Origin: JAMXLO01 sp963812475
GTDB lineage: Bacteria; Pseudomonadota; Alphaproteobacteria; Acetobacterales; Acetobacteraceae
Direction: 5' to 3'
Assembly: GCA_963812475.1 (NCBI GenBank)
Contig: CAWEVI010000005.1
Location: forward strand, 248,001-312,000
DNA length: 64,000 nucleotides
Shown: positions 37,885 to 46,914 of the stretch, in pieces
How positions within the stretch are numbered: position 1 is the first letter of the stretch
How the letters are laid out: each line of letters opens with the position of its first letter
Translations under genes and position numbers: made by a program
The notes under the pieces: generated by a model
What the model saw: the letters and a program-made list of their open reading frames with translations, nothing else
Database searches by the model: none
Told to the model about the DNA's origin: nothing

Positions 37885-39231
37885 ATGGCCTCATCACCGA
37901 CGACGGCAGGGCTGTCCCTCGACAGAAGCGCCTTGGAGCGCGAGACGATGGCCAAGGTCACGCGCCGCCTGATACCGCTATTGATGGTGTGCTATTTCAC
38001 GGCCTACCTGGACCGAGTCAACGTGGGCTTCGCCGCGTTGACGATGAACAAGGCACTGGGCTTTTCCGCCGCCGTGTTCGGTCTCGGCAGCGGGATCTTC
38101 TTCGTCGGATACTTCCTGTTCGAAGTTCCCAGCAACCTTCTTCTGTCGAAAGTGGGAGCCCGACGCTGGATCGCGCGAATATTGATCACCTGGGGCATCA
38201 TTTCCGGACTGACCGCATTCGTGTGGAGCGAGTGGTCGTTCTTTGGCATCCGCTTTCTGCTTGGACTGGCCGAGGCAGGGTTCTATCCCGGCATCATCTT
38301 GTATCTCACCTGGTGGTTTCCGTCCTACTATCGGTCGCGGATCATCGGCATCTTCATGACCGCAATTCCAATTTCTATCATTGTGGGTTCGGTCGTTTCC
38401 AGCCAGCTGCTACTTCTGGATGGCTGGCTCGGTCTGCAAGGCTGGCAATGGCTGTTCATCCTCGAGGCGGTCCCGCCGGTCATTCTGGGCGTGGCAGTGA
38501 TGGTCTATTTGACCGACGGGCCTGCCCAGGCCAACTGGTTGCGGCCGGATCAGCGGCAGTGGCTGGTGGCGCGCCTTGCGGCCGAACGCGCGCAGCGGGA
38601 ATCGATTCGTCACTATCGATTGGGTGAGACGCTTCTGAACCCTCGTGTCTGGCTGCTCACGGTGGTCTATTTCGGTCAGAACGTATCGGGCTATGGGTTC
38701 GTGCTGTTTCTGCCGCAGATCGTCAGCAAGTTTGGCGCCTCGATCGGGCAGGTTGGGCTGATCACTGCGATTCCGTACGTATTCGGCGCCATTGCGATGG
38801 TTGCCTGGGGATGGCATTCCGACAAAACGGGCGAGCGCAACAAGCACGCCGCGGCCGCATGCCTGCTGGCCTTTGCCGGGCTTGCGGTCTGTGTGTTCAT
38901 CGATAATCCCGTGATCATGATGGCAGCGCTGGTCCTGGCCCAGATGGGGCAGTCGGCTATTGCGCCAACCTTCTGGACGTTGCCGACGGCCATGCTGTCC
39001 GGTACCGCAGCGGCAGGCGGGATTGCGATGATCAATGCCGTCGGCAACCTCGGCGGCTTTCTCGGTCCCTCTCTTGTCGGATTTATCAAGGACGCCACAG
39101 GAAGTTTCAGCCTGGGTCTGCTTGTGATATCCATGGGGGCACTGCTAGGCGCCGTCATATTGTTGGCAATGGGCCATGATCGTCGGCTGGAGCAAGCTCC
39201 AGGGATGCAGCAGCGAGTACGCAGCGCATAG
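37885..39231 (+). CDS. MFS transporter, anion:cation symporter (ACS) family
   Basis: Inner-membrane 12-span permease, 448 aa. LDRVNVGFAALTMNKALGF in helix 1 and the following GIFFVGYFLFEVPSN are typical of the ACS family (tartrate, phthalate, glucarate and galactonate porters). A central hydrophilic loop near residues 205-245 separates the two halves. ATG 37885 is chosen with GGAGAAA 11 bases upstream; earlier in-frame starts have no support. The AtuA-like gene pair follows after about 135 bases, so it may import the acid those enzymes handle. Substrate specificity is not resolved. Confidence 0.92.
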   Translation: MASSPTTAGLSLDRSALERETMAKVTRRLIPLLMVCYFTAYLDRVNVGFAALTMNKALGFSAAVFGLGSGIFFVGYFLFEVPSNLLLSKVGARRWIARILITWGIISGLTAFVWSEWSFFGIRFLLGLAEAGFYPGIILYLTWWFPSYYRSRIIGIFMTAIPISIIVGSVVSSQLLLLDGWLGLQGWQWLFILEAVPPVILGVAVMVYLTDGPAQANWLRPDQRQWLVARLAAERAQRESIRHYRLGETLLNPRVWLLTVVYFGQNVSGYGFVLFLPQIVSKFGASIGQVGLITAIPYVFGAIAMVAWGWHSDKTGERNKHAAAACLLAFAGLAVCVFIDNPVIMMAALVLAQMGQSAIAPTFWTLPTAMLSGTAAAGGIAMINAVGNLGGFLGPSLVGFIKDATGSFSLGLLVISMGALLGAVILLAMGHDRRLEQAPGMQQRVRSA

Positions 39232-39365
39232 TGCCTTCACGGCCGGAGCGCTTAGAATTCGTCCACCGCGGCTATCGCTGGATAGTTGCGACCTCCTGCC
39301 CCGATTGCGGCCACCGCGGAGCCGGAACGGATGGCCAAGTCCTGCAAGCAGCGACGGGAGATTCC

Positions 39366-40718
39366 ATGGCACGTGACAAGATCAGAATCGGCTGCGGCGC
39401 TGGGTTTGCCGATGATCGCATCCCGCCAGGCGTAGAGATCGTCGAGCGTGGCGAACTTGACTATCTCGCCATGGAATGCCTGGCCGAACGCACCATTGCC
39501 CGCGAAACCCTCGATCGTGCCAAGGATCCGACCAAGGGTTACACGCCAGTGTTGCTGGAGCGCATGGAGGCAATCATGCCGCCGGCGCTGCAACGAGGCG
39601 TCAAGATCGTCACCAACATGGGTGCGGCCAATCCAATGGGTGCTGCGCGCATCCTGCGGAAACATGCGCCCGATTGGGGCTGCCCGGACTATGGGTGCGC
39701 CGTGGTGCAGGGGGATGACGTCACCGACATCATGCGCGCCCATCCCGAACTGCCGCTGATGGAGGACGGAGCGCCGCTGGAATCTTTGCTGCCGCACATG
39801 GCTTCCGCCAACGCGTATCTGGGCGCGGACGTGGTGGCGCAAGGCTTCACCACCGGCGCCGATCTGGTCATCACCGGCCGCGTTGCCGATCCTGCTCTGT
39901 TCCTCGGCCCGATGCTGCATGCGTTCGGATGGTCGTACGACGACTATCCGAAACTCGCGAACGGCACACTGGCCGGCCATCTGCTGGAGTGCTCCGGCCA
40001 GCTTACCGGCGGATGCTTCGCGGACCCGGGCAAGAAGGAGGTCGAGGACCTCGCGGGCCTGGGCTATCCTCTGGCCGATGTGTGGTCGGATGGACGTGTC
40101 GAGGTCTCGAAAACACCCGGTTCCGGTGGGCGGCTCGATGTCGCCACGTGCACCGAGCAACTCCTATACGAAATGCATGATCCCACCGCCTACATCACAC
40201 CCGACTGCGTTCTGGATGCCTCCGCCGTGACATTCCGCCAGGTCGAAAACGACCGTGTCGCCTTGAGCGGCGCGCGAGGCAAACCGCGCACGCCGACCTA
40301 CAAGGTGGTCGTGGGTTATTTCGATGGCTATATGGGGTCGGGCGAGATGGGCTTTGCCGGCATCAATGCACTGGCGCGTGCCGAACTGGCGATCGCAGTG
40401 GTGAAGGAACGCCTGCGCCGCCGCGGCCTGACTTACAACGAAATGCGCATCGACCTGATCGGCATGAATTCCCTGCACGGCAACGATGCCAGCGCGTGCC
40501 AGGAACCGTACGAGGTCCGCCTGCGCATCGCCGCACGCACGCCGGACAAGAAGGCGGCCGAGGCGGTCGGCGCGGAAGTGCGCAGTCTGCACATGCAGGG
40601 CCCGAGCGGTGCCGGCGGTGGCATCAATTTCGGCGCGCGGCAGATATTGGCGGTGAAATCCGTGCTGATCCCGCGCGATTGGGTGACGCCGGAAGTCATC
40701 ATGGAGCACGCCGCATGA
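39366..40718 (+). CDS. AtuA-family protein (acyclic terpene utilisation, DUF1446)
   Basis: A 450-aa protein of the DUF1446/AtuA family, first named from citronellol and geraniol degradation in Pseudomonas but widely spread in other pathways. The family opening IRIGCGAGFADDRI and the ERGELDYLAMECLAERTIA segment are clear. So are a glycine-rich KIVTNMGAANPMGAA near residue 80 and ITGRVADPALFLGPM near residue 170. ATG 39366 has ACGGGAG seven bases upstream. It overlaps the small downstream gene by four bases (ATGA). Mechanism is unknown. The nearby MFS porter suggests an organic acid substrate. No atuB-H homologues are present, so terpene use is not shown. Confidence 0.85.
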   Translation: MARDKIRIGCGAGFADDRIPPGVEIVERGELDYLAMECLAERTIARETLDRAKDPTKGYTPVLLERMEAIMPPALQRGVKIVTNMGAANPMGAARILRKHAPDWGCPDYGCAVVQGDDVTDIMRAHPELPLMEDGAPLESLLPHMASANAYLGADVVAQGFTTGADLVITGRVADPALFLGPMLHAFGWSYDDYPKLANGTLAGHLLECSGQLTGGCFADPGKKEVEDLAGLGYPLADVWSDGRVEVSKTPGSGGRLDVATCTEQLLYEMHDPTAYITPDCVLDASAVTFRQVENDRVALSGARGKPRTPTYKVVVGYFDGYMGSGEMGFAGINALARAELAIAVVKERLRRRGLTYNEMRIDLIGMNSLHGNDASACQEPYEVRLRIAARTPDKKAAEAVGAEVRSLHMQGPSGAGGGINFGARQILAVKSVLIPRDWVTPEVIMEHAA

Positions 40719-41050
40719 GCACCCGCGTCTATGACCTCGCTCATGCGCGCGCGGGTGACAAGGGCAACACGTCCAACATCTCCGTCATTGCCTACAATGA
40801 CGAGGGCTGGCAAGTACTGCGGCGCCAGCTCACGCCTGAACGCGTGCTGCAGCATTTTCGCCACCTGACCCCCGGGCCGGTGCGCCGATATGAATTGCCG
40901 CAACTGCGAGCGCTGAACTTTGTCATCGAAAATGCGCTGGGAGGTGGCGTCACCCGTTCGCTGGCGATCGATCCGCACGGCAAGAGCCTGAGCGCACTGA
41001 TGCTCACCATTACCCTGCCGGGCCACAACGAACGGGCGTCGGATTCGTGA
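40715..41050 (+). CDS. AtuA-like small partner protein
   Basis: A 111-aa protein matching the C-terminal ferredoxin-fold part that in some AtuA proteins is fused to the main domain. It has DLAHARAGDKGNTSNISVIAYN at the N-terminus and LNFVIENALGGGVTRSLAID near residue 72. The ATG overlaps the AtuA stop (ATGA), so equal production and a complex are likely. Splitting of this domain into its own gene is common. Function is unknown. Confidence 0.85.
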   Translation: MSTRVYDLAHARAGDKGNTSNISVIAYNDEGWQVLRRQLTPERVLQHFRHLTPGPVRRYELPQLRALNFVIENALGGGVTRSLAIDPHGKSLSALMLTITLPGHNERASDS

Positions 41051-41077
41051 TCGGCCGGCGCCCGCTGTTTCGGCAGC

Positions 41078-41734
41078 GTGAATGCGCGGCGGCAGGCGAT
41101 GGCGTCTGAAGGATCAGTTCCCCCGACGCTTGGTGCGATCCTGGCGGGCGGCCTGGCGCGACGCCTTGGCGGAGGCGACAAAGCGCTGCGCACCGTAGGC
41201 GGCCGCACTGTTCTTGCCCGGATTGTCGAGCGCGTTTCACCGCAGGTCCGGAGTTTGATCATCAATGCAAACGATGATCCAGCACGCTTTGACGAGTTTG
41301 GATTGCCGGTTGTCGCCGACAGCCTGCCCGACCATCCTGGACCATTGGCAGGTGTCCTTGCGGCACTGGAGTGGGCTATCCGGTCGGACCCGGGCATGGT
41401 CTGGGTGCTGACGGTGCCTGGTGATGCCCCGTTCCTGCCGCGCGATCTGGTTTCGCGGATGCACACCGAGCGCGAGCGCCGCGGTGCGGCTTTTGCTTGT
41501 GCGGCGTCGAAGGGGAGGTCCCATCCCGTCGTGGCACTGTGGCCCGTCTCCGTGCGGGACGAACTGCGACAGGCCGTGGCATATGACGGTGTACGCAGGC
41601 TCGACGCCTTCACGAAGGGTCGGGTAGCCGAAGTCGAATGGTCGGCGATTCCGGCAGACCCTTTCTTCAATCTCAACGCGCCCGACGACCTGATGGAGGC
41701 GAACTGCCTCGCGCGTGCCCATCCCGATCTGTGA
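41078..41734 (+). CDS. mobA: Molybdenum cofactor guanylyltransferase
   Basis: Transfers GMP to molybdopterin to make the dinucleotide cofactor used by DMSO-reductase-family enzymes. The nucleotide-binding opening is GAILAGGLARRLGGGDKAL. VVADSLPDHPGPLAGVLAAL is the second family block near residue 90. VPGDAPFLPRDLV contains the metal-binding Asp near residue 122. The FNLNAPDDL near the C-terminus also fits MobA. GTG 41078 or ATG 41099 may be the start; the second leaves only a short leader before the motif. No molybdoenzyme lies nearby. The stop overlaps the start of a truncated aldo/keto reductase. Confidence 0.92.
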   Translation: MNARRQAMASEGSVPPTLGAILAGGLARRLGGGDKALRTVGGRTVLARIVERVSPQVRSLIINANDDPARFDEFGLPVVADSLPDHPGPLAGVLAALEWAIRSDPGMVWVLTVPGDAPFLPRDLVSRMHTERERRGAAFACAASKGRSHPVVALWPVSVRDELRQAVAYDGVRRLDAFTKGRVAEVEWSAIPADPFFNLNAPDDLMEANCLARAHPDL

Positions 41735-42167
41735 CTTTTCTTCATCGGAACCTGCCGGCCTGCGCGTCTCCCGGCGCTGCCTCGGCACCATGACGTTCGG
41801 CGCGCATGTGACGCAGCGCGCAGCCACGCGATCCTCGATTCGGACATCGCCGCCGCAGGAGGGCACGCGCTTTACGCTGCGCAACGCCGGGGCGAGATAT
41901 CAGGCGCGCTACTGGCATGAACGGGAATTCGCGACCATTGAAAGTCTGCGGAAGGTGGCGCAGGAGGCTGGCATGAGCATGGTTGCACTCGCGGTGGCCT
42001 GGGTGCTGTCCAACCCCGTTGTCACCGCGCCGATCGTCGGTGCAAGCCACCCCGAGCAACTTGCCGACAGTCTTGCCGCGGCCGAGAAAGGCGGGGTGTC
42101 GCCGGACCTTATGGCCAGGCTTGACGAGCTTACGCGTGGCTGGCGCGCGGTCGACGCGGATCGTTGA
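41715..42167 (+). pseudogene. Aldo/keto reductase with the middle deleted
   Basis: The first ~30 residues (GLRVSRRCLGTMTFG) are the N-terminal strand of an aldo/keto reductase. The last ~90 residues (ARYWHEREFATIESLRKVAQ, ALAVAWVLSNPVVTAPIVGAS) are its C-terminal helices and cofactor-binding strand. The catalytic Asp, Tyr, Lys and His region, roughly 170-200 residues, is missing. A short stretch of unrelated-looking sequence (about 41815-41870) joins the parts. The reading frame is kept, so a 150-aa product could be made, but it cannot be an active reductase. Confidence 0.8.
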
Positions 42168-42307
42168 TCCCGGCTTCCCGCCTCAGTCTCGGCGCGGGTG
42201 ATTGAGCCGAGCCACCACTATTCCTTCCATCAAAGGTACAACTGGACATCACCTATGGGTTGCTGTTGGCTTGGGTCATTGCATAGTCATGGAAACGGGC
42301 GATCATC

Positions 42308-42676
42308 ATGTTGCAGCAAATCGCGCGCGTCGGCCTGATACCGGTAGCCCTGTTAGTCGGATTGCAGGCCGCATGGGCCGAGGCGGTTCACCTGATGGAG
42401 TCGCATCCGGCAGCGAGCGCCGTGATGAACGGACGAAGCGATGGATTCTTTGTCCGCTTCGACAGACCGGTTGATCATGAGCACGCGTTGATCACCATCA
42501 CCCGCGGTGGCAGGGTGGTCGAGACGCTTCACCCGCGTCTCGACTTAAGTCCTGACGTGCTCTTTGCCAGGGCGCCAAGGTTGCCTCGGGGCGACTACGC
42601 GCTGCACTGGTCCGTCAAACAAATGGTGGGAACCGAGGTTACGGAAGGCGACGTCCCGTTCATGGTGACGCCGTAG
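42308..42676 (+). CDS. CopC-family copper resistance protein
   Basis: Small periplasmic copper-binding beta-barrel protein, 122 aa. A signal peptide of about 24 residues (LIPVALLVGLQAAWAEA) precedes VHLMESHPAASAVMNG, the CopC N-terminal pattern that includes a copper-ligand His. DGFFVRFDRPVDHEHALITI and LPRGDYALHWSVKQMVG match the family strands. DHEHA may provide further ligands. ATG 42308 is used. No copD or copper regulator is adjacent, so it acts alone or with distant partners. It precedes a secreted amidohydrolase gene by about 80 bases; a shared transcript is possible. Confidence 0.85.
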   Translation: MLQQIARVGLIPVALLVGLQAAWAEAVHLMESHPAASAVMNGRSDGFFVRFDRPVDHEHALITITRGGRVVETLHPRLDLSPDVLFARAPRLPRGDYALHWSVKQMVGTEVTEGDVPFMVTP

Positions 42677-42757
42677 CGACGGCAGAGTGTCGGGGCTATC
42701 ATCGCGCAGAACGATGGGCTCGCAATTGGCCTCACCGGAACCTTGGGAGGAACGACA

Positions 42758-43927
42758 ATGACGGACAGGACGCTTCGACGGCAGTCGGTGTCGCGGCGGA
42801 CGATGATGGCCGGCACCGCGGGAATGTTGGGCGGAGCGGCGCTGACGGCGCGGCGCGCTTTCGCGCAGGCCCCTGCCCCGGCGGCCTCCGGCGCGGCCGT
42901 CAATTCGCCGTCCAACCCGCGTTACTTTCCCAATCCGACATGGCTCGCGCAGCGGCAGGAGGAAATCATCGAGCCGGGATTGCCGATTGTCGATCCTCAC
43001 CACCATCTGTGGGATCGCGACGAACACCGGTTTCTCATACGCGAACTGCTCGCCGACACCGGCAGCGGGCACAACATCACCAGAACTGTCTTCATCGAGT
43101 GCGGCTCGATGTATCGCGCCGATGGCCCGGTCGAAATGAAGCCAGTCGGGGAGACCGAGTTCGTCAACGGGACAGCGGCGATGAGCGCAAGCGGTCGCTA
43201 CGGTCCGACGCGGCTTTGCTCCGGTATCGTCGGCCACGCTGATCTGCGGCTCGGTGACGGGGTCGCACGCGTGCTGGAAGCCCAGATCACCGCAGGCGAC
43301 GGGCGGTTTCGCGGCATTCGACATTCGGTCACGTGGGATGCAAGCGACATGCTGTCCAAAGCACGCACCGATCCGACCGAAACACAAATGTCCGATCCAA
43401 CGTGGCGTGCCGGATTCTCCCGACTCGCACCGCTCAATCTGACCTTCGAGGCATGGCTGTACCATACACAGTTGCTTCAGCTTGCCGACCTTGCGCGCGC
43501 CTTTCCACAGACAACGATCATCCTCAATCATGTCGGGGGTCCGATCGGGATCGGGCCTTACAAGGACAAAAAGGCCGAGACCTTTGCACAATGGAAGGCC
43601 GGCATCACCGAGGTCGCGAAGTCGCAGAACGTTGTCGTCAAGCTCGGCGGTCTTGGCATGCTGATGGGCATGTTCGACTTCTATGCACGCGAGACGCCGC
43701 CTTCTTCGACGGACCTTGCGAATGCCTACAAGCCGTACATCGAGACCTGTATCGACGCATTCGGCGTGGATCGCTCGATGTTCCAGAGCAACTTTCCGCC
43801 GGATGGGGCCAGTTCAAGCTATCCGATCCTGTGGAACGCCTTCAAACGCCTGGCCTCCGGCTCCTCGGCATCCGAGAAGGCGGCGCTGTTCAGCGGCACG
43901 GCGACGCGCGTCTACCGTTTGGCCTGA
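42758..43927 (+). CDS. Tat-exported amidohydrolase (amidohydrolase_2 / TIM-barrel hydrolase)
   Basis: Metal-dependent hydrolase of the amidohydrolase superfamily, 389 aa. The N-terminus (SRRTMMAGTAGMLGGAALTA...FAQA) is a Tat-type twin-arginine signal, so it is exported folded. DPHHHLWDRDEHRF near residue 83 is the metal-binding HxH. TIILNHVGGPIG gives a further His, and FGVDRSMFQSNFPPDG near residue 345 closes the barrel as in 2-pyrone-4,6-dicarboxylate lactonase-like enzymes. ATG 42758 has GGGAGGAA eight bases upstream; a TTG at 42743 is unlikely. The substrate is unknown. It is followed by a sulfatase gene. Confidence 0.9.
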   Translation: MTDRTLRRQSVSRRTMMAGTAGMLGGAALTARRAFAQAPAPAASGAAVNSPSNPRYFPNPTWLAQRQEEIIEPGLPIVDPHHHLWDRDEHRFLIRELLADTGSGHNITRTVFIECGSMYRADGPVEMKPVGETEFVNGTAAMSASGRYGPTRLCSGIVGHADLRLGDGVARVLEAQITAGDGRFRGIRHSVTWDASDMLSKARTDPTETQMSDPTWRAGFSRLAPLNLTFEAWLYHTQLLQLADLARAFPQTTIILNHVGGPIGIGPYKDKKAETFAQWKAGITEVAKSQNVVVKLGGLGMLMGMFDFYARETPPSSTDLANAYKPYIETCIDAFGVDRSMFQSNFPPDGASSSYPILWNAFKRLASGSSASEKAALFSGTATRVYRLA

Positions 43928-44089
43928 CGTCTCCAGGCATTCTGCAACCGCTGATCCGGCGAGCATGCGGATCCGGACGTGCAGGGCGCGTCATGAACCG
44001 GAGAGGTCGGGCAGTGGCGCGCTGCCATCAGGCGCGACCGTGTTCGGCTGCGAACTCAACATCTGAACCACAAGGTGGGACTGTGTTGC

Positions 44090-45452
44090 ATGATGCAGAA
44101 TGAACCCGCGACGACCCCGGTTGCCACGATAGCCGATCCGCATACATCCTGCGTACCAAATATCGTGTTCATCATGGCTGATGACCTGGGTTACGCCGAT
44201 CTCAGCTGTTACGGCCGACGCGACCTGTCCACCCCGAACGTCGATTGCATCGCCGATCGTGGGGTGCGGCTGCTTCAGGCCTATGCCAATTCGGCGGTAT
44301 GCTCGGCGACGCGCCTCGCGCTCATCACCGGCCGCTACCAATATCGCTTACCCCTTGGACTGGAAGAGCCGCTCGCGGGCAAGACCGATGTCGGACTGCC
44401 GCCGGACCATCCGACCCTGCCATCGCTGCTGAAGCAGGCTGGATACGATACGAGTCTGGTAGGCAAATGGCACCTCGGGATGCCGCCGAAATTCGACCCC
44501 CTGGTCAGCGGATACGATCAATTCTTCGGTATTCGCAGTGGCGCCGTTGACTATTACTCGCACGAGAACACGCGCGGCGGGCACGATCTCTGGGATGGTG
44601 ACACACCCGTCAGACTGGGCGGCTACCTGACAACCATCCTGGGCGACCGCGCCGTTGACACCATCAATGATCACGCGGGTCGCGGAAAGCCGTTTCTGCT
44701 CAGCCTCCATTTCAACGCCCCACATTGGCCGTGGGAGGCTCCTGGTGACGTGACGGAGTCAGCGCGACTGCGTGGGACCAATCTTCGTCATTTCGATGGT
44801 GGCACTCAGCGTACGTATATCCGCATGATCCAGGCGATGGATCTGCAGATTGGCCGCGTCCTGCAAGCCTTGGAGGCGCGCGGATTGTCCGACAACACCA
44901 TCGTCATCTTCACCAGTGACAATGGTGGAGAGCGTTTCTCCGATACCTGGCCGTTCACCGGCGTGAAGACGGAACTGCTGGAGGGCGGACTTCGCATTCC
45001 GACCTTGATCTGTTGGCCGGCCCGGATCCCTGCCGGGCGCGTCAGTGATCAGGTATCCATCACGATGGACTGGTTCCCGACGCTTCTGGCCGCGGCGGGC
45101 ACGTCGCTTCACCCCGATTATCCCGCTGATGGGATGAATTTACTGCCGATTTTGACCGAAACCAGCGAGCCGGTTCCGCGCAAGCTGTTTTGGCGCTACA
45201 AGACGAATGCACAACGTGCCGTCCGCGACGGTGACTTCAAGTACCCTCAAGATCCAGGAGAACACGTATCTGTTCAATGTCGTCGACGATCCCAGGGAGC
45301 GCGCAAATCTGAAGGAGCGACGCAAGGATCTGTTTGACCGCATGGTGTCCGACTGGGTTGCATGGAACAGCACGATGCTACCAGAAATTCCGGATAGCTT
45401 TGGCGAAACCTACACAGCGGCACAACTCGCTGATCATATCGGCGCCCGCTGA
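44090..45452 (+). pseudogene. Type I sulfatase, 1-nt frameshift near the C-terminus
   Basis: Arylsulfatase-type enzyme, 453 aa when repaired. NIVFIMADDLGYADLSCYG holds the calcium-binding Asp pair. NSAVCSATRLALITGR contains the CxAxR motif whose Cys is converted to formylglycine. VGKWHLG and TIVIFTSDNGGE are further active-site blocks. Near 45242-45245 the text TACCCTCAAG has one C more than expected. The frame ends at 45337 after a spurious tail, while the true C-terminus (KIQENTYLFNVVDDPRERANL) continues in another frame to 45452. The catalytic part is complete, so the shifted protein lacks only ~70 residues. It could be a recent mutation or a homopolymer error. No signal peptide is obvious. 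Confidence 0.85.
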
Positions 45453-45488
45453 TCAAAGGTGCCAGGTTGTGGACCGAACGGGGGAAAC

Positions 45489-46838
45489 ATGTCTCAGAGC
45501 GCACAGATCACCGCACCCACTTCGATCAAACACGTCGTGATCGCCTCTGCGGTCGGATCGGCACTGGAGTGGTACGACTTCTTCATCTACGGCACCGCAT
45601 CCGCTTTGGTGTTCGGGCAGCAATTCTTCCCGAAATATGACCCGACCGTAGGTACGCTGGCCGCCTTCGCGACCTTTGCGGTAGGATTTCTGGCTCGGCC
45701 GTTCGGCGGGCTTTTCTTTGGCCATTTCGGCGACCGTCTGGGTCGGAAGCCGATGCTGATCGCGACCCTCGTGCTGGTGGGTGGAGGCACCTTTCTGATC
45801 GGACTGCTACCGGGATACGCGACCATCGGCATCTGGGCACCGATCCTGCTGCTGCTTCTTCGTCTTGTGCAAGGATTCGGCGCCGGTGCGGAGTACGGCG
45901 GCGCGGTAATATTCGCGGTCGAATTTGCTCCGCCTGGCAAGCGGGGTTGGTACGGCTCCTGGGCGCCGATGGGTGTCACCGTTGGCAATCTGGTCTCCGC
46001 CGGTGTGTTCGGTCTGGTAACTCTGCTGCCGAAGGATCAATTCGAGGCATGGGGCTGGCGGTTGCCCTTTCTGGGTTCGATCCTGCTGCTCGGGCTTGGC
46101 GTATATATCCGGGCCAAGATTTCCGAGACCCCCGTATTCTCGGAGTTCGCCACGCAACACAAGGTCATACGCGCGCCGGTCGTGGAAGCAATCCGGCGGC
46201 ATCCACGCAATTTCCTTGTCGTGATCGGCGCGCGTATGGCCGAAAATGGGCTCGGTTATCTCTACCTCGTGTTCGGGCTGAGCTATGTGACCGCCACGCT
46301 CGGTGTCTCACGCGGCATCGCGATCGTTGGCATCATGCTTAGTACTTTCGTCGAGTTTCTCTGCGTCGCGTTCTTCGCCTGGCTCTCCGACAAGGTCGGC
46401 AGACGACCGGTCTATATCGGCGGTGCTCTGTTCTCCGCCGCCTTTGCATTCCCATTCTTTCTGCTCACCGGCACGCGCGATCCCGTGCTGATCGCGGTTG
46501 CGTTCATTTTCGCCATCGGCGTTGGCGGAGGTGCCATGTTCGGACCACAGGCTGCGTACTTCGCGGAGCTGTTCGGCCCCGGTCTCCGCTACAGCGGTTT
46601 TGCCTTCGCCCGCGAACTCGGCTCGATAATTTCCGGCGGTCCGGCGCCTTTCATCTCCGCACTGCTGGTCGGCATGATGGCGGGCGCACCCTGGGGGGTC
46701 GCCTGCTACGCCATTCTGCTTTCGTTGATCACGGCAGTGGCGGTCTGGTGGGGACCGGAGACCAACCGAAGCGACATCAATGCCACATCGTTGGACATCG
46801 CACCGGAGAACGAAGCGGGGTTTCCACATCCTGCGTGA
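45489..46838 (+). CDS. MFS transporter, metabolite:H+ symporter (MHS/ProP-like)
   Basis: A 12-span inner-membrane symporter, 449 aa. ALEWYDFFIYGTASAL in helix 1 and FGHFGDRLGRKPMLI between helices 2 and 3 are MHS signatures, as is LVQGFGAGAEYGGAV in helix 4. The second DKVGRRPVYIGG motif lies in the middle. ATG 45489 is preceded by GGGGGAA. MHS members carry shikimate, alpha-ketoglutarate, proline/betaine or citrate. It lies about 35 bases after the sulfatase gene, so it may take up the desulfated product, by inference. Confidence 0.93.
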   Translation: MSQSAQITAPTSIKHVVIASAVGSALEWYDFFIYGTASALVFGQQFFPKYDPTVGTLAAFATFAVGFLARPFGGLFFGHFGDRLGRKPMLIATLVLVGGGTFLIGLLPGYATIGIWAPILLLLLRLVQGFGAGAEYGGAVIFAVEFAPPGKRGWYGSWAPMGVTVGNLVSAGVFGLVTLLPKDQFEAWGWRLPFLGSILLLGLGVYIRAKISETPVFSEFATQHKVIRAPVVEAIRRHPRNFLVVIGARMAENGLGYLYLVFGLSYVTATLGVSRGIAIVGIMLSTFVEFLCVAFFAWLSDKVGRRPVYIGGALFSAAFAFPFFLLTGTRDPVLIAVAFIFAIGVGGGAMFGPQAAYFAELFGPGLRYSGFAFARELGSIISGGPAPFISALLVGMMAGAPWGVACYAILLSLITAVAVWWGPETNRSDINATSLDIAPENEAGFPHPA

Positions 46839-46914
46839 GTTGTGAAGCGGGCAGGATTTGCCCGGACAAATCTCAAACAAGCCGGGATCAACCTCAGCAG
46901 CACGGAGGAATTCG

